A stretch of 64,000 nucleotides of DNA from Dyadobacter sp. NIV53. Lineage in GTDB: Bacteria > Bacteroidota > Bacteroidia > Cytophagales > Spirosomataceae. Position 1 is the first letter of the stretch, and each line of letters opens with the position of its first letter. Below, one piece after another: positions 55,143-63,994 of the stretch. A program made the translations under genes and the position numbers. The stretch covers positions 1,116,001 to 1,180,000 of the forward strand of contig NZ_CP081299.1 of NCBI RefSeq assembly GCF_019711195.1, given 5' to 3'. Under the pieces are notes generated by a model. That model did not search any database. It was not told the DNA's origin and saw nothing but the letters and a program-made list of their open reading frames with translations.

Positions 55143-56039
55143 TCAGTTAAATGTTTGTCTGAATTCCAGAGGCGACATCTTTGTCTTCTTTTTAAAAAGT
55201 GTACTGAACGACTGCGAATGTTCAAAACCCAAAGCGTATGCAATTTCGCTGACTGATAAGCTCGAAGTGGTGAGTTTTTCCTTGGCTTTCTCAATCAGCT
55301 TTTCGTGGATGTGCTGTTGTGTATTTTGCCCGGTATGCACACGCAGCAGATCACTCAGATAATTTGGCGACAGGTTCATACGCCCGGCAATATATTGTAC
55401 TGTCAATAAGCCTTGCTCTGCTGTGTTGCCGGTGTCAAAATATTCAGCAACTAATTGCTCGAATTTTGCAAGTAATTCATAATTATTATTCTTCCTCGTG
55501 ATGAACTGCCGCTCATAAAACCTGTTGGAATAATTAAGCAGCAACTCAATGTGCGACAGAATGATTTCCTGCGTGTGCTTATCAATATGTACACATTCTT
55601 TATCAATCTTGTTCAGTATGGTAATAAGGTCACCCTCTTCTTCGGCTGAAAGGTGCAATGCCTCATTTACAGCGTAGGAGAAAAAACCATAATTATTGAT
55701 ACTGCCCGCCAGCGAATGTTTAAGCAAAAAATCCGGATGAAAAATAAGCAGGTAACCCGAGCCGCATTCTATACTCTGCAAATCCAGATACTGAACCTGA
55801 TTTGGCGCAGTAAAACTTAATACGCCCTTGTCATAATCATAGTGCTGCTGCCCATATCTTATCTTGCCCGTTGCCTCTCTTTTCAGGGCTACACAATAAA
55901 ACCGGTTGACAAAACCTTTCCAGACATCATCTTCCAGGAAAATGGTTTCGGCCAGGTTAATGACACTAACCAGCGGATGCCGGGGTTCAGGCAAAGACAA
56001 TAACCGATGAAATTCAGAAACAGATTTTATTGCGTTCAT
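55143..56039 (-). CDS. AraC-family transcriptional regulator
   Basis: A 298-residue regulator with an N-terminal cupin-like domain (FVNRFYCVALKREATGKIRY, YLDLQSIECGSGYLLIFHPD) and a C-terminal AraC helix-turn-helix (about 205-298; YIAGRMNLSPNYLSDLLRVH, LSVSEIAYALGFEHSQSFST, KKTKMSPLEFRQ). The frame opens further up at 56081, but the ATG at 56039 (MNAIKSVSEFHRLLSLP) fits relatives. The aldo/keto reductase gene lies upstream on the same strand (69 bp between coding ends) with a terminator between; such AraC/AKR pairs are frequent, and this regulator probably controls it. Confidence 0.92.
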   Translation of the reverse strand: MNAIKSVSEFHRLLSLPEPRHPLVSVINLAETIFLEDDVWKGFVNRFYCVALKREATGKIRYGQQHYDYDKGVLSFTAPNQVQYLDLQSIECGSGYLLIFHPDFLLKHSLAGSINNYGFFSYAVNEALHLSAEEEGDLITILNKIDKECVHIDKHTQEIILSHIELLLNYSNRFYERQFITRKNNNYELLAKFEQLVAEYFDTGNTAEQGLLTVQYIAGRMNLSPNYLSDLLRVHTGQNTQQHIHEKLIEKAKEKLTTSSLSVSEIAYALGFEHSQSFSTLFKKKTKMSPLEFRQTFN

Positions 56040-56072
56040 AACTAAGCTTTTCAAATACGAATGTAATAATAA

Positions 56073-56100
56073 CGGCTGCATAATAAGGAAAATGCAGCCG
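56073..56100 (-). terminator. Hairpin between the aldo/keto reductase and AraC genes
   Basis: A perfect 9-bp GC-rich stem (CGGCTGCAT at 56073-56081 with 56092-56100), 10-nt loop. On the reverse strand it is followed by TTATTATT, a moderate U-run, so it is a likely terminator or attenuator after the reductase gene and before the regulator. Confidence 0.65.
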
Positions 56101-56108
56101 CTAAAAAA

Positions 56109-57116
56109 TTAATCAATTAGCCCCATACTAAACTCGTCGTATGGCTTGCCGGTATCGGTGCCTAAGGGTACGATTTTGTCAAGATTTTGCAAATCTACTT
56201 CACTTAGCTGAACAGAGGCTGCTTCTATATTTTGTTCCAGATATTTCCTGCGTTTCGTACCCGGAATCGGTACAATTCCCCTGCTCATGATCCAGGCCAG
56301 TGCCAGCTGCGACGAAGTAACATTTTTTTCGCCGGCTAAGGTCTCAATTGCCTTAACCAATTCGATGTTTTTGTAAAAATGAGCTTCCTGAAACCGGGGA
56401 ATTGCCCTGCGAAAATCATCTTCCGGCAAGTCGTCGATACTACGGATTTGCCCTGATAAGAATCCGCGGCCGAGCGGCGAATAAGCAACAAAACCTATGC
56501 CGAGATCAGTCAATGTCTGCAAAACGCCACGTTCTTCAACGGTACGCTCGAATAACGAATATTCGCTTTGCACTGCGGTAACCGGATGTACCGCATGAGC
56601 TCTTGTTACAGTTTCGGAAGATACTTCTGATAAGCCTATATAACCTATTTTCCCTTCTTTCACCAGATCGCTCATAGCCTCAACTGTCTCCTCAATTGGG
56701 GTCGTTTTATCCAGACGATGCATGTAATACAAATCAATATAATCCGTGTTAAGGTTTTTCAAAGAACGTTCCACAGCTTTTTTTACATATTCTTTTCTAC
56801 CGTTGATAGCCCAGGTTACCTTGTCATTATCATCGATTTCCCAGCCAAATTTGGTAGCAATAATGTATTTGTTCCGGTTTCCGGCAATTGCTTTTGCGAT
56901 AAGCTGTTCATTTTTCAACGGTCCATATAAGTCTGCGGTGTCCAAAAAGTTACCGCCCAGTTCAAATGACCGATGAATGGTAGCAATCGCTTCACTCTCA
57001 TCTGCCTTGCCATACATGTTACCTGCTTCAAAACCGGTCATGCCCATACAACCCAGGCCAATTGCCGGGACAATTAAACCCTGACTTCCTAATGCTATTT
57101 TCTTCATTTCCATCAT
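56109..57116 (-). CDS. Aldo/keto reductase
   Basis: A 335-residue NADPH-dependent aldo/keto reductase of the YakC/AKR13-like group. The start strand IGLGCMGMTGF, the catalytic Asp and Tyr in FLDTADLYGP, Lys in IIATKFGW and His in LYYMHRLD form a full tetrad; SRGIVPIPGTKRRKYLEQN is the cofactor-phosphate region. It reduces aldehydes or ketones; the substrate is unknown. The frame extends to 57197 with 27 Cys-rich residues that do not fit the family; one of the clustered ATGs at 57116, 57113 or 57107 is the probable start. The AraC gene follows. Confidence 0.93.
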   Translation of the reverse strand: MMEMKKIALGSQGLIVPAIGLGCMGMTGFEAGNMYGKADESEAIATIHRSFELGGNFLDTADLYGPLKNEQLIAKAIAGNRNKYIIATKFGWEIDDNDKVTWAINGRKEYVKKAVERSLKNLNTDYIDLYYMHRLDKTTPIEETVEAMSDLVKEGKIGYIGLSEVSSETVTRAHAVHPVTAVQSEYSLFERTVEERGVLQTLTDLGIGFVAYSPLGRGFLSGQIRSIDDLPEDDFRRAIPRFQEAHFYKNIELVKAIETLAGEKNVTSSQLALAWIMSRGIVPIPGTKRRKYLEQNIEAASVQLSEVDLQNLDKIVPLGTDTGKPYDEFSMGLID

Positions 57117-57595
57117 GCTGATTTTTTTATGATACAAAATTCGGCAACATCGGGATGACAGCTGTATGCAAAGCCCCGAAGATTGTATGCAAATCAAGGT
57201 TTACCACATTCTTGAAGCCAATACATCCTCACCTGTTTAGAACGAATCAGCGGTATAACTATGAGGGTTGAATTACCAAAATGAAGCAGGCTTGCCAAGG
57301 TGAAAACTAGCTTTAAAGTTTAATAGCCCCAACAATATTGAACAATTGAGCGGTTTTTTAACTTTAATAAACCTGCAATCCGTAACATTGGAAAAGTGTA
57401 CGTTTCCCGGATAATTTGTTCATTATCGAACAGCCTCAATAATGAAAATTTTGTTATTTACTGAATTTAAGGGCATCGGGAATGGGGCATGAATTTTTTG
57501 ATTTGTCAAAAAATATATTCAGCTATTCAAAATCTACATTCAAATACATTTTAATACGCAGAGCAAAATTTGTAAACCCTTTTATCAACCGGATC
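57117..57595. other. Intergenic region with a tentative promoter
   Basis: A 479-bp gap between divergent genes. TTG (57388-57390), 21 bp, then TAATTTG (57412-57418) resembles a Bacteroidota promoter with one base missing in the -7 box; it points to the permease gene. The in-frame stretch 57482-57595 could add 38 residues to that gene but does not resemble the family N-terminus. Confidence 0.35.
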
Positions 57596-60067
57596 ATGAT
57601 CGGAAGCTACTTCAAAACATCGGGACGCAGCTTAATGCGCAACAAACTGTTTTCGTCCATCAATATCGTCGGCCTTGCCATCAGTATGTCCGTCGGGTTG
57701 TTACTGATCGCGTTCGTGCTCGACCTCCGTTCGTATGACAAATTCAATAAGAATGGTAACAGGATCTTTCGGATCACCAACGTTGCGACTTTCAAAGGTG
57801 AACGAGGCAGCAGATCGGAATCCGGCCAGGCAGCGATCGGCGAAAAATATTCGTCTACATCTGTAAAAACGGGAAAGCTTATCCGGGAGAAAGTGACCGG
57901 CGTTGACCGGAACGCCGGCTCGGAAGTGGCTATTCTGGGCAATGATTTTTCACAGGATGCAAAAGTTGGCGAGAATATTATTCCAATCAAGGGTTTCTGG
58001 GCGGAACCTTCGTTGTTCCGGATATTTACATTTCCCATGCTGGAAGGCAATCCCGAAACTGCGCTACGCGATCCTTATTCGATCGTTCTTACGGAGACGG
58101 CAGCGAAAAAGCTGTTCAGCAACGGTTCGGCGCTTGGTAAGGCTATCAAATTCGATACGGTCGATTATCAGGTGACTGGTATCATGAAGGACGTTCCCTT
58201 CTTTTCGCATATTAATTTCGAAGCGCTGGTATCGCTTTCTACGGCTGAACAAAAAGGTAAAAATGACCCGCGTTCCGGAGAATGGTCCAACATGTTTTCG
58301 AATTCTGTATATCTTCTGCTGCCGGAAAATGCCGATAAAACCTCAATCCAGTCACAGTTGGACGCTATTGCAAAAGAAGAAAATCTGGCGGAAGAAAAAA
58401 CGAATATCCAGCTCGAACTCCTTCCTTTATATGACATTGTAGTCGGAGAAAATCTACGTTCCGGTTCCATGAGCGGCTCCACGGGTCCTCATATGCCTCC
58501 CGTTGTGCTTTGGATACTTGGTGGCCTGGCATTTATTGTAATATTGTCTGCCTGCTTCAATTATACCAACCTTTCCATCGCAAGAGCAACACGCCGGTTT
58601 AAAGAATTAGGCCTGCGCAAGGCTATCGGCGCGCAAAAGAGCCAGATACGGCAACAGTTTCTTGCCGAGGCAATAATGATCTCACTCGCTGCGCTGATTC
58701 TTTCTTATTTTATATTTCTTGGATTGCGGCCGCAACTGATCAACATGGCCCCGGAGATGCAGCGCACTGTGAAGCTCGATCTCACGCCGGCTATGGTCGC
58801 AGCTTTTATCATTTTTTCAGTCACCATTGGCGTTATTGCCGGTTTTATGCCTGCCATGTTTTTCTCCAAAATCAGTGTAATCAATGCGCTGGGAAATACT
58901 TCAGCAGTGAAAGTATTCAAACATGTAACACTAAGACGCGCTTTGGTGGTGATTCAATATACGGTCACACTCATTTTTATCACAACGACCGCCGTCGGTT
59001 ATGTGCAATATAAAAACATACTTGCCTTCGATCTGGGGTTCAACACAGAAAATATTCTTAACATCAATATGCAGGGCAATAAACCTGATGCGCTGTTAAA
59101 AGAGCTAAGCGAGATGCCCGAAGTAGCAGCCCTTTCCAAGTCGCTGATTGTTACTAGCGTTGGGAATGCCTGGGGCGGTTACATGAAATACAAAGATTCG
59201 CACGACTCTGCGCTCGTCATGACGAACCACGTCGATGAAAATTATTTGCCGCTGCATGGATACAAGCTCATTGCCGGTGGGAATTTCATTTCACGGCCCA
59301 CAACGGCCACTTCTGCCAGCGAGGTGATCGTTAATGAGCAGGTTTTAAAACGGTTTAATATTAATTCGAACGAACCTGAAAAAGCAATCGGAAAGGAGAT
59401 CACATTCAGTAGTTTCCGCATTAAAGAACGCAGGATGACCATTGTTGGCGTCATGAAAGATTTTCACTATGGCAAGGTCGATAACCTTATTGAGCCGACG
59501 GCATTTATGTTCTGGACACCCGAAGACGGGGCAGTCATCAATGCCAAAATACAAAGTAACGACATGTTCGCGACCAGGGCTAAAATAGAGTCCACATGGA
59601 AAAAGATCGATCGCGTTCATCCATTTAAGGCTGAATTTTATGATGAAGCAATAGAGGATGCATACAGCGAATTTTCGACCATGATCAAGATCATTGGTTT
59701 TCTTTCAATTCTTGCCATTTCCATTGCCTCGATGGGACTTTTCGGAATGGTAGTATTCACAACCGAAACCAGGTTAAAAGAGATTGGAATCCGCAAGGTG
59801 ATGGGTGCAACATCCGGCAATCTTGTGTACTTACTAAGTCGCAGCTTTCTATTGCTCCTGTCCATATCAGCATTGATCGCCCTGCCTGTAACTTACTTTT
59901 TCTTCGAAAAATTCGTATTAACAAATTTCCCCTATCACACACCAGTACAGATTGCGGAACTGTTCGCCGGCTTGATGGCCGTGTTACTGATTGCATTTTT
60001 CATGATCGGTTTGCAGACAATGAAGGCTGCGGGGAGTAATCCGGTGGATGTGCTGAGGAGTGAGTAA
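57596..60067 (+). CDS. MacB/FtsX-type ABC transporter permease
   Basis: An 823-residue inner-membrane permease with two copies of the MacB_PCD-FtsX layout. The N-terminal helix (INIVGLAISMSVGLLLIAFV), a periplasmic domain (about 45-250), three helices (about 290-420) with the conserved RRFKELGLRKAIGAQKSQIR box, a second periplasmic domain (about 470-670), and the last three helices with TRLKEIGIRKVMGATSGNLV. The ATG at 57596 (MIGSYFKTSGRSLMRNKLFS) matches family starts; the frame also opens at 57482. In Bacteroidota such proteins act with a separate ATPase and handle antimicrobial or lipoprotein stress; no ATPase gene is adjacent. It ends convergent to a second permease. Confidence 0.92.
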   Translation: MIGSYFKTSGRSLMRNKLFSSINIVGLAISMSVGLLLIAFVLDLRSYDKFNKNGNRIFRITNVATFKGERGSRSESGQAAIGEKYSSTSVKTGKLIREKVTGVDRNAGSEVAILGNDFSQDAKVGENIIPIKGFWAEPSLFRIFTFPMLEGNPETALRDPYSIVLTETAAKKLFSNGSALGKAIKFDTVDYQVTGIMKDVPFFSHINFEALVSLSTAEQKGKNDPRSGEWSNMFSNSVYLLLPENADKTSIQSQLDAIAKEENLAEEKTNIQLELLPLYDIVVGENLRSGSMSGSTGPHMPPVVLWILGGLAFIVILSACFNYTNLSIARATRRFKELGLRKAIGAQKSQIRQQFLAEAIMISLAALILSYFIFLGLRPQLINMAPEMQRTVKLDLTPAMVAAFIIFSVTIGVIAGFMPAMFFSKISVINALGNTSAVKVFKHVTLRRALVVIQYTVTLIFITTTAVGYVQYKNILAFDLGFNTENILNINMQGNKPDALLKELSEMPEVAALSKSLIVTSVGNAWGGYMKYKDSHDSALVMTNHVDENYLPLHGYKLIAGGNFISRPTTATSASEVIVNEQVLKRFNINSNEPEKAIGKEITFSSFRIKERRMTIVGVMKDFHYGKVDNLIEPTAFMFWTPEDGAVINAKIQSNDMFATRAKIESTWKKIDRVHPFKAEFYDEAIEDAYSEFSTMIKIIGFLSILAISIASMGLFGMVVFTTETRLKEIGIRKVMGATSGNLVYLLSRSFLLLLSISALIALPVTYFFFEKFVLTNFPYHTPVQIAELFAGLMAVLLIAFFMIGLQTMKAAGSNPVDVLRSE

Positions 60068-60229
60068 TAGTTTCCAAACCTGTTTTCGTTAAGTTTCAGT
60101 AATTAGTTTATTATTCTAAAAACAGGAATAATAAGACAGTACATCCACCATTAATTTCATGCGGCAGTAATGTTCATTAAGCAGTTTGGTTAAAATTAAC
60201 ATTAGAATATGTACTGATGCACCAAGTCT

Positions 60230-62638
60230 TTATTCGCCACGCAGGCTTTTTACTGGATCGAGCAGTGCTGCGTGAATTGCCTGGTAGCTCACTGTAAAGA
60301 GGGTGATCGCTAGTGTTCCAAAGCTGGCAATTGCAAAAATCCACCATGAAATTTGCGTATGATAGTTGTATTTCTCCAGCCAGCGATCCATAACATACCA
60401 GGCAGTGGGTGCTGCCAACAAACTTGAAACCGCTACCAGAATTAAAAAATCGCCTGAAAGCACCTGCCATAAATTAGCGACTGATGCGCCAAGCACTTTA
60501 CGGATACCAATCTCTTTCGTCCGCTGCTCTGCCATGAATGATGCCATTCCAAAAAGTCCAAGGCAGCTTATAAAAATGGCCAATCCAGTAAATAGCAATG
60601 CCAGCCTGCTGATCCTTTCCTCAGAAGCAAACTTTAATGCATATTCCTGATCTACAAACTGGTAAGTGAAGGGTGAATCGGGAGCATATTTTTTGAAGAT
60701 GGTTTCAATGTTTTTTATTGCTGAACCGGCAGTAACATCTGGATTGAGCCTCGCCGTTATAAAACGCCCCCCTTTGGGATGAATGAAAAAGATAGATTTC
60801 CTGACCGCATCATAAGGTGATTCCATGATCATATTTTTGATCACACCAATGACTTTAAAACGCCTGCCGTCCCAGGTGATTGTTTCGCCAATCGCATCAT
60901 TCAGGTTCTGCTTACCAAGTCCCATAAACTTCAACGCTGCTTCGTTTATCACAAATCCGGCAGAGTCAGAAGAAAAAGTTCTGGTAAAATCACGCCCTGC
61001 AATAAACTCCCATCCTACTGTTTTTCCAAAATCGGGCGAAATCCCGATAGTTGCAAATTCTGAATGCAGGCCCGGATCTTTGCCTTTCCATTCAAAACCT
61101 ACATTTGCTGAAAAAACTTCGGTTGGCGGTGCTGCCGACTCTGCTATCGAAGTCACACTTCCTGTTTTCACCAGATCATCCAATACAGCATTAAAATGCA
61201 TATGAAAATCCAGTGTATTGACCAGCATGGTGACGAGCCCTTGCCTGTTGTAGCCAATAGGGCGGTTCTTTGCGTGAAGAATTTGTTTGTATACTACCAA
61301 TGTTCCGATAATCAGCGTGATAGAAACCGTGAATTGCAGAACGACCAGAACTTTCCGCGGCAGTGTTGCACGCAACCCCAATGGAGCCCAGTTGCCTTTG
61401 AGTATCTTTACAGGTTCAAACGAAGATAAATAGAATGCCGGGTAACTCCCTGCAATGAGCCCTGTCAGAAGTGTGAAAACGATGCCGCTTAGCAAAAAAA
61501 CAGGGTCACCCCAGGGAATAGACATTTTCTTTTCGGCAATTTCATTGAAGGTGGGCAAAACCAGCCGTGCGAGTATCAGCGATATAAAGAAGGCAGCAAA
61601 TACAACCAGGAAAGATTCACTGAAAAATTGGATGATCAATTGCAGCCGCAAAGAGCCGATCGCTTTTCGGATCCCAACCTCTTTGGCGCGTTTTTGCGAT
61701 CGGGCCGTACTCAGGTTCATAAAATTGATGCACGCCAACAGCAGTACAAATATTCCTATAATGCCAAACAGCCATACAAATTGAATACGTCCTCCGGCAT
61801 TGCTTCCGTTAACCCATTCGGAATACAGGTGCCAGCGGCTCATTGGATGCAGCAATATTTGTGGTTTGAATTTCAACTCCCTTTCATCCGTTTTTCTGAG
61901 TTTGATATCTCTTATTTTGTCTGAGACTGATTTTAAATCACTATTTTCTGAGAGTTGCACCATGATTTGAAAAGAACTGTTCTCCCATTCGTTATTTTCT
62001 ACGGCATCTTTCACCCATCGGGTAGATGAAACAAACAGATCGAAAGGTGCAATGAACCCCAATTCATGAAATTCTGAGTTATATGGAACATCTTCGTAAA
62101 CCCCAACCACTTTGACATCCAGATCCTTATTGATTTTCATCATCTTATCAACCGGGTCGGAATTCTTGAAAAAAGCTTTTGCTACTGATTCGGAAAGCAG
62201 GATCGTTGCCGGATCTTTTAGCCCGGAAGCACTCCCGCTGATTATTTTCAAAGAAAGCATTTCTGCTGCACCAACTGACATGAAATTACCTGGCTGTGTA
62301 AAACTCAATGCGCCATACGCCAGCGTATGCTTTTGTAGCCAGGATGTAATCACCACACGGTCAAAATCTGCATCAAAGTTAGTTTGCAACTCCTTGAACA
62401 ACGGCGCCGGAAGATTATTACCCGTATTTATCTCTCCGTCCAGGGTTTGCTGCTGCACTACACGCGCAATTCCCTGGTAATTTTCATGGTATTTATTAAA
62501 CGACAATTCATCATAAATCCACAGGCCAATCAACATAGCGACTGTCATTCCGACGGCAAGCCCGCCAATATTGATTACGGAATAACTCCTGCTTCTGGCA
62601 AGATTGCGCCAGGCAATTTTAAAGTAATTTCTGATCAT
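60230..62638 (-). CDS. MacB/FtsX-type ABC transporter permease
   Basis: An 802-residue permease of the same kind as the one at 57596 but clearly diverged. It begins MIRNYFKIAWRNLARSRSYS, with the first helix INIGGLAVGMTVAMLIGLWI, FtsX boxes KRAKEVGIRKAIGSLRLQLI and QRTKEIGIRKVLGASVANLW, two periplasmic domains and a GE end (LLDPVKSLRGE). Length and topology are complete. No ATPase gene accompanies it. An IS3-family element sits 90 bp upstream in the same orientation and may have displaced its native promoter or may now supply transcription. Confidence 0.93.
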   Translation of the reverse strand: MIRNYFKIAWRNLARSRSYSVINIGGLAVGMTVAMLIGLWIYDELSFNKYHENYQGIARVVQQQTLDGEINTGNNLPAPLFKELQTNFDADFDRVVITSWLQKHTLAYGALSFTQPGNFMSVGAAEMLSLKIISGSASGLKDPATILLSESVAKAFFKNSDPVDKMMKINKDLDVKVVGVYEDVPYNSEFHELGFIAPFDLFVSSTRWVKDAVENNEWENSSFQIMVQLSENSDLKSVSDKIRDIKLRKTDERELKFKPQILLHPMSRWHLYSEWVNGSNAGGRIQFVWLFGIIGIFVLLLACINFMNLSTARSQKRAKEVGIRKAIGSLRLQLIIQFFSESFLVVFAAFFISLILARLVLPTFNEIAEKKMSIPWGDPVFLLSGIVFTLLTGLIAGSYPAFYLSSFEPVKILKGNWAPLGLRATLPRKVLVVLQFTVSITLIIGTLVVYKQILHAKNRPIGYNRQGLVTMLVNTLDFHMHFNAVLDDLVKTGSVTSIAESAAPPTEVFSANVGFEWKGKDPGLHSEFATIGISPDFGKTVGWEFIAGRDFTRTFSSDSAGFVINEAALKFMGLGKQNLNDAIGETITWDGRRFKVIGVIKNMIMESPYDAVRKSIFFIHPKGGRFITARLNPDVTAGSAIKNIETIFKKYAPDSPFTYQFVDQEYALKFASEERISRLALLFTGLAIFISCLGLFGMASFMAEQRTKEIGIRKVLGASVANLWQVLSGDFLILVAVSSLLAAPTAWYVMDRWLEKYNYHTQISWWIFAIASFGTLAITLFTVSYQAIHAALLDPVKSLRGE

Positions 62639-62727
62639 AACAACGTTACCGGATATTGCAAGAAAAGGTGTTAGTACGAAGTTGTTACTTACATCCTGTC
62701 ATTAAGTTCAAAACTAACATCTGGTTA

Positions 62728-62752
62728 TGGAATTGCAACAATAAAGAGGACA
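62728..62752 (+). repeat. Terminal inverted repeat of the IS3 element (orfB side)
   Basis: Starts TGGAATTGCAACAATAAAG and continues AGGACA. Pairs with the complement of 63970-63994 at 19 of 25 positions. Confidence 0.85.
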
Positions 62753-62757
62753 AAATG

Positions 62758-63588
62758 TTAAGCCGCAATTTTCTGCATATTTAAAAGTTCTTCAAATTCT
62801 TTTGGTGACATGTACCCGAGGGCAGAATGAAGCCTCTTTCTATTATACCAGGTTTCAATATATTCAAATACAATTATTGCTGCCTGGTGTTTATTAATAA
62901 AAGTATTTTGGTAAACACATTCTGCTTTTAAGGTCTTAAAAAAACTTTCAGCAACCGCATTATCCCAACAATTTCCTTTTCTGCTCATGCTTCTTATTAC
63001 CAGTGGGCTTTTGTCCAGCAAACTTTTAAATTCGTTGCAGGCGTATTGAATTCCCCTATCCGAATGGAAAATTAATTCACAGGTTACGCTTCTATTTTTC
63101 AGAGCCATTTTCCACGCAGGTATCACAGTATCAATAGCTTTCATTGTTGAACTAAGCGCCCATCCAATTACTCTCCTGTCAGCTAAATCCAGTACTATGG
63201 TGAGATATAGCCAACCTTGCGTCGTTTTAATGTATGTGATGTCAGACACCCACGCAGTAGCTATTTTTTCTACTTTAAATTGCCTGTTAAGCTTATTTGC
63301 TACAACCGGATATGTATGTTCAGAATCTGTTGTGACACGGAATTTTCTCTTGACAATACTTCTTATTTTTGCTTTCTTCATCAGTCTGGCGACCCTTGGA
63401 CGGGACACTTTCACCCCCAGTTTGTACAATTCCTGAGTGACCCTGGGGCTTCCGTACGTTTGTTTACTATCCCCATGAATAACAATTATTTTATCGATAA
63501 GGGTCTGATTTTCAATAGCTGTATCCGATAGTTTATTGCTCAGCCAAGTATAAAACCTGCTTCTGCTTACCTTAAAAACCATGCACAT
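62758..63588 (-). CDS. IS3-family transposase OrfB (DDE integrase domain)
   Basis: A 276-residue catalytic part of the transposase. It has the HTH_21 region (IHGDSKQTYGSPRVTQELYK) and the rve integrase core with the DDE residues: first Asp in TAWVSDITYIKT, second in LIFHSDRGIQYA, and Glu in DNAVAESFFKTLKAE. The frame is open further upstream as far as the slip site at 63669-63675, where KKGCRHFLQERW and FIKDHRKIFPIEKMCMVFKVS are read; the family is normally made as an OrfAB fusion by -1 frameshifting, so the ATG at 63588 may not be used alone. All catalytic motifs are present. Confidence 0.95.
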   Translation of the reverse strand: MCMVFKVSRSRFYTWLSNKLSDTAIENQTLIDKIIVIHGDSKQTYGSPRVTQELYKLGVKVSRPRVARLMKKAKIRSIVKRKFRVTTDSEHTYPVVANKLNRQFKVEKIATAWVSDITYIKTTQGWLYLTIVLDLADRRVIGWALSSTMKAIDTVIPAWKMALKNRSVTCELIFHSDRGIQYACNEFKSLLDKSPLVIRSMSRKGNCWDNAVAESFFKTLKAECVYQNTFINKHQAAIIVFEYIETWYNRKRLHSALGYMSPKEFEELLNMQKIAA

Positions 63589-63620
63589 TTTCTCAATGGG
63601 AAATATTTTCCGGTGATCCT

Positions 63621-63935
63621 TTATGAACCCGAATATTTGCCATCGCTCCTGGAGAAAATGCCTACAGCCTTTTTTAAGATATCTCGTTCAAGTTGTGTGT
63701 CGCGGAGTTCTTTCCTTAGCCGGGCCAATTCCTGTTCCGTTTCACTTAAAATCACCTTTCCGTTGCCAGGAAAACTACCGTTTTGTTTCGCAGAAAACTC
63801 TCTACGCCAGCGGTATAGCATAGCAGGTGGAACATCCAATTCTTTTGCCAGTGCAGCAAGGTCTGTGCGGCTATTGCTTAGTTCAACGCTCATCAGTTTG
63901 AACTCCTTGTCAAATACTCTTCTTTCTCCAGACAT
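63621..63935 (-). CDS. IS3-family OrfA (helix-turn-helix DNA-binding part)
   Basis: A 104-residue protein with the HTH_Tnp_1 motif (RRVFDKEFKLMSVELSNS, LAKELDVPPAMLYRWRREF) and a leucine-zipper-like end (ELARLRKELRDTQLERDILK). It binds the inverted repeats and provides the N-terminal part of OrfAB. Near its end, ILKKAVG carries the A AAA AAG slip site. Start at the ATG at 63935, 35 bp inside the terminal repeat. Confidence 0.95.
   Translation of the reverse strand: MSGERRVFDKEFKLMSVELSNSRTDLAALAKELDVPPAMLYRWRREFSAKQNGSFPGNGKVILSETEQELARLRKELRDTQLERDILKKAVGIFSRSDGKYSGS
63669..63675 (-). other. A AAA AAG programmed -1 frameshift site of the IS3 element
   Basis: On the reverse strand OrfA reads TTA AAA AAG GCT; slipping back one base enters the OrfB frame (AAA AAA GGC). 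Codon phase is exact for the canonical heptamer. This is the standard way IS3 elements make OrfAB. Confidence 0.85.
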
Positions 63936-63969
63936 AAGTGTTAAGTTATAAAAGTTTCACTTAACTCAA

Positions 63970-63994
63970 TGTCCACTTAAAGGTAGCAAGTCCA
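63970..63994 (-). repeat. Terminal inverted repeat of the IS3 element (orfA side)
   Basis: Read on the reverse strand it starts TGGACTTGCTACCTTTAAG and continues TGGACA, the partner of the 62728-62752 repeat. Confidence 0.85.

Larger units (their letters stand above)
62728..63994 (-). mobile_element. Complete IS3-family insertion sequence (1267 bp)
   Basis: The element carries orfA and orfB on the reverse strand, 25-bp imperfect terminal inverted repeats beginning 5'-TGGA (19 of 25 positions match), and is flanked by GTTA on both sides (62724-62727 and 63995-63998), a 4-bp target duplication. The TG...CA ends, the size, the two ORFs and the A AAA AAG frameshift site all fit the IS3 family, IS150-like branch. 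All parts look intact, so it may still be mobile. The matching flanks suggest a fairly recent insertion. Confidence 0.93.

Noticed and set aside
57482..57595. N-terminal extension of the permease at 57596
   Set aside because: The 38 residues do not resemble the MacB-like N-terminus, which starts cleanly at MIGSYFK.
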